Positions 33,284 through 40,793 of a stretch of DNA of 42,448 bases are shown here, piece by piece. Each line of letters begins with the position of its first letter. Within the stretch, counting starts at the first letter, position 1. The translations under genes were made by a program, and so were the position numbers. The notes below the pieces were generated by a model. That model saw nothing but the letters and a program-made list of their open reading frames with translations. It did no database searches and was not told the origin of the DNA. Location of the stretch: the NCBI GenBank assembly GCA_022447275.1, contig JAKVBK010000026.1, positions 1-42,448 of the forward strand. The letters are read 5' to 3'. Source of the stretch: Oceanicola sp. Its GTDB lineage: Bacteria; Pseudomonadota; Alphaproteobacteria; Rhodobacterales; Rhodobacteraceae.

Positions 33284-34987
33284 TTAGGCGCCGACCACCT
33301 TCACGGATGTATTTGGAGTGCTGGCAACAGTGCCCAGCTTAGAAATATGGCTTTCGACCACATCCCAGATGGGAGGGCCTTCTGTGCCTTCGTTCACACT
33401 GGCCCAACCGGCCACCACATAGGATTTGGCGGGATCGAGTGTCTCGCCCGTTTTGAGCAAGGTGATCTCCGAGATACGGCTGCCCTGGGGCTGATCAATG
33501 TCGATCCGGTAGCCCAGACCGCCGGTCCGCACCATGTCGCCACCTTGCTGGTAGTACGGGTCGGGATTGAACAGATTGTCCGCCACGTCTTCGAGGATGA
33601 TGTGAATGAATTCACCCGTCATTTCAGTGCGATAGACGTTCGGGTAGGTCATTGAGGTGACGTTCCAGATATCTTCGCGGGTGATATCCTGACCGGGCGT
33701 GATGGACGGCCCCCACCGCACCCCGGGTGACAAAGCTATGTCGGCCTCCCGTTCGCTGAGCAGCGCGTCGCAGATGACGTCGTCCCACGTGCCGTTGAAG
33801 TTGCCGCGCCGGAAAAGCGTCGTATCCTCTGCCGTTTTGCCGATCACCTCCGCCATCTCGGTTGCGAAGGGCGCCCGCTGCGCCTCGATCAACGCAGTCA
33901 TTTCAGGCTGCGGCGCAATCACATCAGCGAAGATCGGGATCAGCTTGTGGCGGAAGCCCATCATTCTGCCATCGCGCACATCTAGGTCTACGCGGCTGAC
34001 AAATTTCCCGTTGGAGCCGGAAGCAACGATCACGGTTTCTCCCACCAGCACGGGTTCGGGCAGTGCGTCATGGGTGTGGCCCGACAGGATGACATCGATG
34101 CCCTGCACGCGCCCAGCCATCTTCTTATCCACGTCAAAACCGTTATGGCTGAGGCAGACCACAAGCTCCGCCCCCTCGGCGCGCACTTCGTCAACCATCT
34201 CCTGCATGCGCCTGTCGCGGATACCAAAAGAGAAATCCGGGAACATCCAGCCCGGATTGGCAATGGGCATGTAGGGGAAAGCCTGACCGATCACCGCAAT
34301 CTTGACGCCACCGCGTTCGAAGAAGCGGTAGGGCTCAAAATCTTCGGATGGCTCATCCCATTCCGCGTCGAAAATATTCTGGCCCAGCGCGGCATAAGGC
34401 AATCCACCGACCAGATCGCGCACCCGGTCCTGGCCAAGGGTGAACTCCCAATGGAATGTCATCGCATCCGGGGACAACGCGTTCATCACATTGACCATAT
34501 CCTGCCCCTGCGTGTGAAAGCAGGTGTACGATCCGTGCCAAGTGTCTCCACCATCCAAGAGCAGCGCATCAGGGCGTTCGGCCCGAATGGCGTCGATGAC
34601 AGTTGCCACACGGTCCAAGCCACCAACACGGCCATAGCTTGCCGCAAGGGCCGCGAAATCATCGTAGGTCAGCGCGTAAGCCGCCGCAGAGCCATCTGCG
34701 ATGCCGTATGCTTTGCGGAAATCAGCCCCGGTGATGTGCGGCAGGGCCCCACGATTGTCCCCCACGCCAAGATTGATCGACGGCTCGCGGAAATAAATCG
34801 GTTTGAGCTGCGCATGAATATCGGTGACGTGGATCAGGCTGACATTGCCAAAGGTATCAAAGCGCAGAAGATCATCTTGCGTGATGGATTGTTGTGCGGC
34901 CAGCCGCGCCCAATTCCCATAAGAAGAAGCGCCGTAGAGCGCAGTGGCCGCCATGGCGCTTTGCAAGAAATCACGGCGCGAAATCAT
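33284..34987 (-). CDS. soxB: SoxB, SoxYZ-thiosulfonate sulfate thiohydrolase
   Basis: A 567-residue periplasmic dimanganese enzyme of the 5'-nucleotidase family, which hydrolyses sulfate from SoxY-bound thiosulfonate. A Tat signal (SRRDFLQSA) leads. Metal-binding motifs are DIHAQ (Asp56, His58), GGDTWHG, LSHNGFD and the SGHTHDA. The start has a GAGGA site eight bases upstream. It follows soxA by 105 bases, an unusually long gap for this operon, containing a strong hairpin. Full family length and all key motifs are present. Confidence 0.97.
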   Translation of the reverse strand: MISRRDFLQSAMAATALYGASSYGNWARLAAQQSITQDDLLRFDTFGNVSLIHVTDIHAQLKPIYFREPSINLGVGDNRGALPHITGADFRKAYGIADGSAAAYALTYDDFAALAASYGRVGGLDRVATVIDAIRAERPDALLLDGGDTWHGSYTCFHTQGQDMVNVMNALSPDAMTFHWEFTLGQDRVRDLVGGLPYAALGQNIFDAEWDEPSEDFEPYRFFERGGVKIAVIGQAFPYMPIANPGWMFPDFSFGIRDRRMQEMVDEVRAEGAELVVCLSHNGFDVDKKMAGRVQGIDVILSGHTHDALPEPVLVGETVIVASGSNGKFVSRVDLDVRDGRMMGFRHKLIPIFADVIAPQPEMTALIEAQRAPFATEMAEVIGKTAEDTTLFRRGNFNGTWDDVICDALLSEREADIALSPGVRWGPSITPGQDITREDIWNVTSMTYPNVYRTEMTGEFIHIILEDVADNLFNPDPYYQQGGDMVRTGGLGYRIDIDQPQGSRISEITLLKTGETLDPAKSYVVAGWASVNEGTEGPPIWDVVESHISKLGTVASTPNTSVKVVGA

Positions 34988-35053
34988 ATTGGAATTCCTC
35001 GGTGTCGTCTGGGAATTAACCCATTCAGAAAGTTGAATATCTTTAGGCAGACC

Positions 35054-35084
35054 AAAGCCCGCTCAGCGGAACTAAGCGGGCTTT
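35054..35084. repeat. Intercistronic hairpin between soxA and soxB
   Basis: A perfect 10-bp inverted repeat (AAAGCCCGCT and AGCGGGCTTT, 11-base loop) lies in the 105-base gap between the soxA stop and soxB. On the minus strand it ends in only three T residues, so it may act as a partial terminator or as a 3' stabiliser of the soxXYZA mRNA. Confidence 0.65.
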
Positions 35085-35092
35085 GACGATGA

Positions 35093-35926
35093 TTAGTTGC
35101 GTACGGACGGGCTTTCGACGGAAAGCCCAGTGCTGCGCGAGGCAACATACAGTTCAAGTGCCTTGAACTCCGGGCTGCCTTCTTTGAAAGGCGTGGCCCG
35201 AATGTTTTTCATGCATCCCTTGAAGCGCCCGTGGGTCGTGTTGATCTTGGCGTTCTTCAGACGATACGTCGGGAAGCCGTTGATCTGGCCTTGAGACAAG
35301 TGATCGGCGCGGATCATGACGCCGTAATTGTCCTCATGGCAGTTTGAGCACGACATATCGAGCTGACCGACCCGGGTGTAGTAGAGCTCTTTGCCCTTCT
35401 CCCAGAACGGGGCGGCATCCCCGTCGATCGTGACGTCCATCGGCATGCCACGGCTTTGATGCGCGAGCAGAGCCGTCATCGCAGACATCTGGCCGCCCGA
35501 GTATTTCCAGGGCTCTGCGCCCATCCGCTCGGTGCGACATTCATTGACAAGATTGGTCATGGTGACCAGTTCGCCATCTTCCACCCGTGGCAGAGATGTC
35601 TTCAGACCCGCAAAATCCGCGACATTGGCGTGGCAATCCATGCAGGATTTCCCGGCCGTACCATCTGCGGTTTCGTAAAGCTCAAGCGCCTGGTCAACAA
35701 AGACGAACGCGGGGTTGTCAAAGTCGTCCAATTGCAGCGCCTGTGTTTCCGGCGTGCGGAACGTCCATCCGGAATAGACCGTATCGACATTTTCCATATG
35801 CGCTGGCGCCGCAGCTTGGGTCACCATGGTTTCGCCTTCGATGGACAGAACAGCATCTTCGTCAGCGAACGCGACCGTCGCCATTGCAGCTGCCGCACAG
35901 CCCAACATGAGTGCCTTTAACGTCAT
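35093..35926 (-). CDS. soxA: SoxA, diheme cytochrome c subunit of SoxXA
   Basis: A 277-residue periplasmic cytochrome with signal peptide (1-21). It has two heme sites, CMDCH (95-99) and CSNCH (193-197). Cys130 (ECRTE) is the distal ligand of the first heme and Cys238 (GRFKGCMKNIRA) the catalytic persulfide-bearing heme ligand. It conjugates thiosulfate to SoxY together with SoxX. It is the diheme form, as in Paracoccus. GGGAGGAG lies before the ATG. A long gap with a hairpin separates it from soxB. Confidence 0.96.
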   Translation of the reverse strand: MTLKALMLGCAAAAMATVAFADEDAVLSIEGETMVTQAAAPAHMENVDTVYSGWTFRTPETQALQLDDFDNPAFVFVDQALELYETADGTAGKSCMDCHANVADFAGLKTSLPRVEDGELVTMTNLVNECRTERMGAEPWKYSGGQMSAMTALLAHQSRGMPMDVTIDGDAAPFWEKGKELYYTRVGQLDMSCSNCHEDNYGVMIRADHLSQGQINGFPTYRLKNAKINTTHGRFKGCMKNIRATPFKEGSPEFKALELYVASRSTGLSVESPSVRN

Positions 35927-35987
35927 GTTATCTCCTCCCGTAGCTGCGCGGATTAGGCCTCCCGCGCTGGCTGCTATTGCGTCTCAA

Positions 35988-36317
35988 TTATGCGATCGTG
36001 ATCGACTTCTTGGTCTCATAGACCGATCCATCGTCATCATACCAAGTGAACACAAACTCACCTGCTTCGGGCACAACGGCCTCGAATTGGAAGTAGGGGT
36101 TGGTGGACACGGCCGGCTCGATCGTGATGTCGACCACGTTCTGACCGTTAAAGTCAGCCGTGAACCGATTGATGATCGAGCGCGGAATGACGTTTCCGTC
36201 ACTGTCCTTACGCTGGCCTGATTCCATTTTATGCGAAATCAGGGTCTTGATCGTGATGGCCTCACCTGCAGCTGCAGAGCGGGGCACTTTTACGCGGGGT
36301 TTGACGCCGGATGCCAT
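35988..36317 (-). CDS. soxZ: SoxZ, sulfur carrier complex subunit
   Basis: A 109-residue protein with an immunoglobulin-like fold, starting KPRVKVPRSAAAGEAITIKTL in the family pattern and containing SHKMESGQRKD and PYFQFEAVVPEAGEFVFTW, shortened here. It has no signal peptide and is carried to the periplasm bound to SoxY. It supports the SoxY swinging arm. AGGAGAGACACC precedes the ATG; soxY ends 25 bases upstream. Confidence 0.96.
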   Translation of the reverse strand: MASGVKPRVKVPRSAAAGEAITIKTLISHKMESGQRKDSDGNVIPRSIINRFTADFNGQNVVDITIEPAVSTNPYFQFEAVVPEAGEFVFTWYDDDGSVYETKKSITIA

Positions 36318-36342
36318 GGTGTCTCTCCTCTTAAATTCTTGC

Positions 36343-36762
36343 TTAGCCGCCGCAGCCGCCGATGGTCACTTTCACGGTGTTCGCGGCTTGCTGGAATGTT
36401 CCATCTGCCATCTTTGCCACCGCAATGACGTTCTGAGTGCCCGCCAGACGGATCCGGGTGGAGCCGGATTGGCTGGCAGCAAGGGGGCCAAAATTGTAAG
36501 TGGCCACTGCAGGACGGGGATTGCCGTCTGCGAGCAACATGATCGACACCGCCCCCGGCGCGCTTACCTCGATCGGAACGGTGTTGCCGTTCTCAGCGAT
36601 CTCAGGCGTTGTCAGCGTGATCCCACCGCTGCCAACATCCGCCCCACCGGTAAACTCGGCGATGGCGTCATCGGTTAGCGATGCAAAAGCGGGAAGCCCG
36701 GTTGCTGTTGCCGCCACCGAGGCGAGGCCCAACAGAACGGTCTCTCTGCGTGTAAAGTTCAT
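36343..36762 (-). CDS. soxY: SoxY, sulfur carrier subunit with GGCGG arm
   Basis: A 139-residue protein exported via a Tat signal (TRRETVLLGLASVAA). The C-terminus ends GGCGG; that Cys is the swinging-arm residue that carries thiosulfonate and sulfane intermediates. SoxY is the central substrate carrier of the pathway. It sits between soxX and soxZ, and the family organisation is exact. It starts 29 bases after the soxX stop. Confidence 0.97.
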   Translation of the reverse strand: MNFTRRETVLLGLASVAATATGLPAFASLTDDAIAEFTGGADVGSGGITLTTPEIAENGNTVPIEVSAPGAVSIMLLADGNPRPAVATYNFGPLAASQSGSTRIRLAGTQNVIAVAKMADGTFQQAANTVKVTIGGCGG

Positions 36763-36791
36763 TTGGGTTCTCCGAAGTTACGGAATTCAGG

Positions 36792-37244
36792 TCAGTCTGT
36801 GAGGGTCAGCAGATAGGCGACTAGGTCTTCCACCTGCTGGGCGGAAAGGATCGTCTTGCCGTCGAATTTCTCAAGGGGACGGGTATAGCCTGCATCCACG
36901 TAGAACGCTGGCATGATCGTTCCCTCGAACATCATCTTGGAATTGGCGACGATCCCGCGCAGATCTCCCTCTTCCCACCGGCTTGCCACACCATCCAAAG
37001 CTGGCCCCACTTGCCCGTGGAAGGATTGTTCGGCCAGTTCGGCGTTCTGGTGGCAGGCAAGGCAGTTGCCCTGCTTGCGGTTGGCGAACACCTTTCGGCC
37101 ATTCGCGGGGTCACCGGCCACGCCCGTAAGACTTACGGGAACAGCGCCATATTCATCGAACTGCACTGCGGTGGGTGCCGTCTCGCCTGCATGAACAACC
37201 GAAGCTGCACAGGCAAAGGCGATGCCATATACATATGATTTCAT
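36792..37244 (-). CDS. soxX: SoxX, monoheme cytochrome c subunit of SoxXA
   Basis: A 150-residue periplasmic cytochrome with signal peptide (1-19). Heme site CLACH is at 61-65 and Met111 (TIMPAFY) is a likely axial ligand. GGGAGGAACC precedes the ATG at 37244; the longer frame overlaps the operator region and is rejected. It is the first gene of the main operon and its promoter region holds the SoxR-type palindrome. Confidence 0.96.
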   Translation of the reverse strand: MKSYVYGIAFACAASVVHAGETAPTAVQFDEYGAVPVSLTGVAGDPANGRKVFANRKQGNCLACHQNAELAEQSFHGQVGPALDGVASRWEEGDLRGIVANSKMMFEGTIMPAFYVDAGYTRPLEKFDGKTILSAQQVEDLVAYLLTLTD

Positions 37245-37328
37245 GGTTCCTCCCAAACGTATTTCCCACGTTAGCGTGGTGTGCTTGCTAGAACGGTAAC
37301 GGATTCGTGCGCGTTGTCGCAACAACGA

Positions 37329-37344
37329 ATTCAAATTTTTGAAT
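37329..37344. promoter_or_regulatory. SoxR operator, ATTC-N8-GAAT palindrome upstream of soxX
   Basis: ATTCAAATTTTTGAAT is an inverted repeat (ATTCAAA, TT, TTTGAAT) 85 bases upstream of the soxX start codon, between soxW and soxX. Paracoccus SoxR is reported to bind this soxW-soxX interval, and as I recall the related SqrR binds ATTC-N8-GAAT. The match is exact at the eight fixed positions. Confidence 0.7.
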
Positions 37345-37390
37345 ATTGCCGCGCCGCAGCATGACTCAAACTTTAAGGAACTCAGACGGC

Positions 37391-37969
37391 TCAGTCTGTC
37401 GTTCCGTCATTCCGCTCCTGTATGCGACGCGCGTGATAGCGTTGAAAATCTTCCCCATTTTCAATCTCATAGCGCTTTTCAGCCACCCAGGTGAACATAT
37501 CAATCGTTGTGCCCGGCCCGAATGCGCCGGGCATCTGGGCCACTGCAGCTTGCGGGGCTGCGACATCTTCGGGGACCTGTTCAGGAAGGAACATAATCGT
37601 CGGTGTGAACAAAACACCCCATTTTCGGGCCATCTGTTTTTCTGTCAGGGTTTCCCCGTCGAAATCTGTCACCTCGATATCTCCGTGCAGATTGAGCTGC
37701 ACAACAAAGTAATTCTCGTCGATATAGGCGGCGATGTCCGGGCGCGGGAAAACCTCCTCGTGCATCTTGGTGCAATAGACGCATCCACGCTGCTCAAAGA
37801 ACAACGCAAGGCGCTTGCCCTCCGCATTGGCTTCGTCGAGGTCTTCGCGCAGGTCTTTGAACGTATCCCGCATCCAGCTGGTCTTGTGCAGGCCATCATC
37901 GCCAAGCTCTGCGCCTGCGGCAGGCAGGGCCAGCAGCAAAGCCGCCGCAAATGCGATTAGTCGGGTCAT
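37391..37969 (-). CDS. soxW: SoxW, periplasmic thioredoxin
   Basis: A 192-residue thioredoxin-fold protein with signal peptide (1-20, ending AAGA). Active site is CVYC (Cys63, Cys66) in EQRGCVYCTKMHEEV, with a cis-Pro region FTPTIMF. It receives electrons from SoxV and keeps the Sox carrier reduced. GGGGAGG lies about ten bases before this ATG. It follows soxV by 31 bases, and the main sox operon starts after it. Confidence 0.92.
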   Translation of the reverse strand: MTRLIAFAAALLLALPAAGAELGDDGLHKTSWMRDTFKDLREDLDEANAEGKRLALFFEQRGCVYCTKMHEEVFPRPDIAAYIDENYFVVQLNLHGDIEVTDFDGETLTEKQMARKWGVLFTPTIMFLPEQVPEDVAAPQAAVAQMPGAFGPGTTIDMFTWVAEKRYEIENGEDFQRYHARRIQERNDGTTD

Positions 37970-38000
37970 GTCTTGGGTCCTCCCCTGGATGGTGACGCGC

Positions 38001-38738
38001 CTAGATGTTCTGGAAAACGGGAAAGGCCTCCAGCATCCACTGTGCAATATAATTGACGCTGTCTGTGGCAATCAGCCAAGCAAAAACGATCAGCAGCAGC
38101 CCCATCGCCTTCTCAACTTTTGGCAGATGGCGCCGAAACCGGGCTGCAAATCTCAGAAATGGGCCAATGAAAAGCGCTGCAACAACGAATGGTGCTGTCA
38201 TCGCCACACCAAAGACCAGCAACAAGACGAGGCCCCGCATTGCGGTGGCCTCCGTTGAGGCCGTGAAGATGACAGCTGTCAGCACACCGCCGACGCAAGG
38301 GGTCCAGCCGGCGGCAAATGCCAGGCCGACGATATAGGCACCAAATACGCTCATCTCACGCGTGTCGCCGCCATCCACCTGGAAAGACCGGTTCAGAAAG
38401 CCGATGCGAAACACCCCAAGAAAATGGAGCCCCATAAGGAACACCACCGCCGCCGCGATCAGGCGAAACTCGGTCTGCAGGCTGCGAAAGCTCTGGCTCA
38501 GGCCAAAGGCGGCTGCCCCCAGCAGTACGAACACCGTGATGATGCCAGCGGAGAAAAAGATCGAGGACAGGACAGCGCGCCGGCGCAAACCAGCAGGCAA
38601 TGCGCCGTCCGCTGAAATCTCTGCCATGGAGGCACCTGCCATGTAAGACAGATAGAACGGGACAATCGGAAGAACGCAGGGGCTGAAGAAGACCACCAAT
38701 CCCCCTACAAAGGCCGAGATCAGCGAAACATCGAACAT
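38001..38738 (-). CDS. soxV: SoxV, CcdA-type thiol-disulfide transporter
   Basis: A 245-residue inner-membrane protein with six hydrophobic segments. Redox Cys21 (FSPCVLPIVPFY) and Cys148 (GWTPCVGG) carry electrons from cytosolic thioredoxin across the membrane to SoxW. AAGGAGG lies before this ATG; the 10-residue longer frame is rejected. It is the first gene of a soxVW operon and diverges from soxS. Confidence 0.95.
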   Translation of the reverse strand: MFDVSLISAFVGGLVVFFSPCVLPIVPFYLSYMAGASMAEISADGALPAGLRRRAVLSSIFFSAGIITVFVLLGAAAFGLSQSFRSLQTEFRLIAAAVVFLMGLHFLGVFRIGFLNRSFQVDGGDTREMSVFGAYIVGLAFAAGWTPCVGGVLTAVIFTASTEATAMRGLVLLLVFGVAMTAPFVVAALFIGPFLRFAARFRRHLPKVEKAMGLLLIVFAWLIATDSVNYIAQWMLEAFPVFQNI

Positions 38739-38762
38739 TGCGCCTCCTTGCCAGCACCTCAC

Positions 38763-38778
38763 ATTCAAACTATCTTAT
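38763..38778. promoter_or_regulatory. Possible SoxR half-site in the soxV-soxS interval
   Basis: The ATTCAAA half of the soxX palindrome recurs here, but the second half is degraded (11 of 16 positions match overall). The position between divergent soxV and soxS is where Paracoccus SoxR also binds. It is a weak candidate. Confidence 0.35.
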
Positions 38779-38837
38779 ATGAGCAACGCCATCAATGGCG
38801 CGCACGTACACGCACGCAACCGAGCAGGCCATTCTCC

Positions 38838-39221
38838 ATGATCGCACTCAGGCACCGCGCTCTGGAAGGGTTTCTTGCCTTCGCTCTGGCAGCCATCCTG
38901 ACAACACAGCTCCACGCAATGGAGCTGATCATGGTGGAGCAACACGGATGCCACTATTGCGAGCAATGGGACGAGGAGATCGCCCCTGCCTATCCCAAAA
39001 CCGCCGAGGGGCGCTTTGCGCCACTCAGACGAGTGCATATCAACGAGATTCCAGACGACCTGACGCTGGTAAGCGACCCAGCCTTTACGCCGACATTCAT
39101 TCTGGTGGAGGACGGCAAGGAGCTGGCACGGATCGAGGGGTATCCGGGCGATGACTGGTTCTGGCCCTTGCTTGAAGCCCTCCTTGAACAGAATACAACC
39201 TACATGCCCGGGGGATCCTGA
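38838..39221 (+). CDS. soxS: SoxS, periplasmic thioredoxin-like protein
   Basis: A 127-residue protein with signal peptide (1-27, ending QLHA) and a thioredoxin-type CHYC motif (Cys38, Cys41) in MVEQHGCHYCEQWDEEIAP. PAFTPTFILVEDGKELARIEGY supplies the cis-Pro region. In Paracoccus SoxS is linked to reactivation and full expression of Sox proteins. It diverges from soxV and precedes soxR by 67 bases. The start is chosen for the signal peptide; the ribosome site is weak. Confidence 0.9.
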   Translation: MIALRHRALEGFLAFALAAILTTQLHAMELIMVEQHGCHYCEQWDEEIAPAYPKTAEGRFAPLRRVHINEIPDDLTLVSDPAFTPTFILVEDGKELARIEGYPGDDWFWPLLEALLEQNTTYMPGGS

Positions 39222-39288
39222 CGGCATTTGGCGCCCGGAACGGTCTCACCGGGATGCAGGGACGGACCGAGACCACGAGGAACACGGA

Positions 39289-39633
39289 ATGGCACTGCCA
39301 GTCATCAATGAAGGCCTGACGGGCGAAGAGCTCGACCGCATGATGGACAATGCCACAACGGCGTCGAACTTCCTCAAGGCGATCAGCCATGAGGGACGGT
39401 TGATGATCCTGTGCCATCTCGCAACGGGCGAGAAATCCGTCACTGAGCTTGAAGATTTGCTGTCCGCGCGCCAAGCTGCAGTGTCACAGCAATTGTCGCG
39501 GCTGCGCATGGAGGGTCTTGTGCAACCGCGTCGAGAAGGCAAGACTATCTACTACAGCCTTGCAGACAGGCGGGCGATCAAGATCCTTGATGTGGTCTAC
39601 GATCTGTTCTGTGCTCAAGAAGGCCGGCGCTAG
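39289..39633 (+). CDS. soxR: SoxR, ArsR-family persulfide-responsive repressor
   Basis: A 114-residue winged-helix repressor. Its DNA-recognition region is LSARQAAVSQQLSRLRMEGL. It holds two Cys, Cys42 (ILCHLATGE) and Cys108 (DLFCAQ), at the positions of the persulfide-sensing pair in SqrR/BigR, which form a tetrasulfide link and release DNA. It would derepress sox when reactive sulfur appears. GAGGA lies about seven bases before the ATG. The neighbours soxS and soxT fit the soxSRT order described in Pseudaminobacter. Confidence 0.94.
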   Translation: MALPVINEGLTGEELDRMMDNATTASNFLKAISHEGRLMILCHLATGEKSVTELEDLLSARQAAVSQQLSRLRMEGLVQPRREGKTIYYSLADRRAIKILDVVYDLFCAQEGRR

Positions 39634-39691
39634 CTGACCGGGAAACCACATTTACTCCGGTCATGGCGTCCTTTGGGAGGAGGATGCGCCT

Positions 39692-40741
39692 ATGGAGTTT
39701 GTCACGGACGGGATGCTGTATGCATTCGCCGGGATGGCCGGAGGCGTCGTGTTGGGGCTCGCCGCGCGCTTGGGGCGTTTTTGTACGCTGGGCGCGATCG
39801 AGGATCTGCTCTACGGCGGCGACGACACACGGATGCGCATGTGGGGGCTGGCAATTGCAACAGCCATGGGCGCCACCTTTGCGATGGTCGGTGCCGGGAT
39901 CTTTGCGCTTGAAGAGACCATATACCACCAAGCGGCATTCTCTCCGCTTGCGGCGATTTTCGGCGGGTGGCTCTTTGGCTATGGCATGGCGCTATCTGGC
40001 AATTGTGGCTACGGCGCCCTTGCGCGGATGGGCGGCGGGGACATCCGCGCCTTCGTGATGGTGCTTGTTTTAGGGGTATCGTCTTATGTCGCCCTGTCAG
40101 GCCCCCTTGCGCCCATGCGCATCGCCTTGGTTGACATGACACGCCTGCCCGTTTCCAGCTCTGGCTATGCTCAGGTGTTGAGCAGCCTGACGGGCATATC
40201 GATGCTGGCATGGGGCGGTGTGTTTGCCGTTGCGATCGCTGTTGTCTGCCTGCGCGCCCCCACATTCAGGGCACAGCCCGCGGCGCTTTTTTGGGGCGTT
40301 GTGGTGGGTCTTGCCATTGCGTCGGGCTTCGGCCTTTCCGCTTGGGTCACCCATGTCACCTTTGAAGCCGGGAGGGTGGAGGGACACACTTTCTCTGCCC
40401 CGATCGGGGAAAGCCTGATCTACTGGATGACATCCACTGCCGGCTCCATGACATTTGCAACGGGATCCGTGACCGGTGTCGTTGCCGGGGCGTTTGCTGG
40501 CAGCCTGATCAAGGGCCATTTCCGCTGGGAAGCCTGCGAAGACCCCAGAGAGCTCAAGCGGCAACTTGTGGGCGCACTTCTGATGGGATGCGGGGCCGCC
40601 CTGGCTGTGGGCTGCACAGTCGGACAGGGGCTTTCGGCCATTGCCACCCTGTCGCTGGGCGCACCGCTGGCCATGGCAGGCATCTTCATTGGTGCCCGTT
40701 TCGGTTTGCGTCAGCTGATCGAAGGCCTTGCCAGCCCGTGA
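39692..40741 (+). CDS. soxT: SoxT, YeeE/YedE (TsuA-like) sulfur-compound transporter
   Basis: A 349-residue inner-membrane protein of about ten helices in the YeeE/YedE family. Conserved Cys31 (GRFCTLGA), Cys105 (SGNCGYGAL), Cys300 and Cys308 (GCTVGQGLSA) match the Cys relay of the thiosulfate transporter TsuA. It may move thiosulfate or sulfane sulfur, possibly to inform SoxR in the cytosol. GGAGGAGG lies before the ATG. It follows soxR by 58 bases, giving soxSRT. Confidence 0.92.
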   Translation: MEFVTDGMLYAFAGMAGGVVLGLAARLGRFCTLGAIEDLLYGGDDTRMRMWGLAIATAMGATFAMVGAGIFALEETIYHQAAFSPLAAIFGGWLFGYGMALSGNCGYGALARMGGGDIRAFVMVLVLGVSSYVALSGPLAPMRIALVDMTRLPVSSSGYAQVLSSLTGISMLAWGGVFAVAIAVVCLRAPTFRAQPAALFWGVVVGLAIASGFGLSAWVTHVTFEAGRVEGHTFSAPIGESLIYWMTSTAGSMTFATGSVTGVVAGAFAGSLIKGHFRWEACEDPRELKRQLVGALLMGCGAALAVGCTVGQGLSAIATLSLGAPLAMAGIFIGARFGLRQLIEGLASP

Positions 40742-40793
40742 CCCGTTTGAGACACCGGGCCTGCGCATGGCCCCTGACCCGGACCCTGCATAA

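Noticed and set aside
32296-33342. A 348-codon plus-strand frame opposite soxC
   Set aside because: Antisense to a full-length molybdoenzyme with all motifs; no support of its own.
34070-35086. A 338-codon plus-strand frame opposite soxB
   Set aside because: Antisense to soxB; no recognisable family or start signal.
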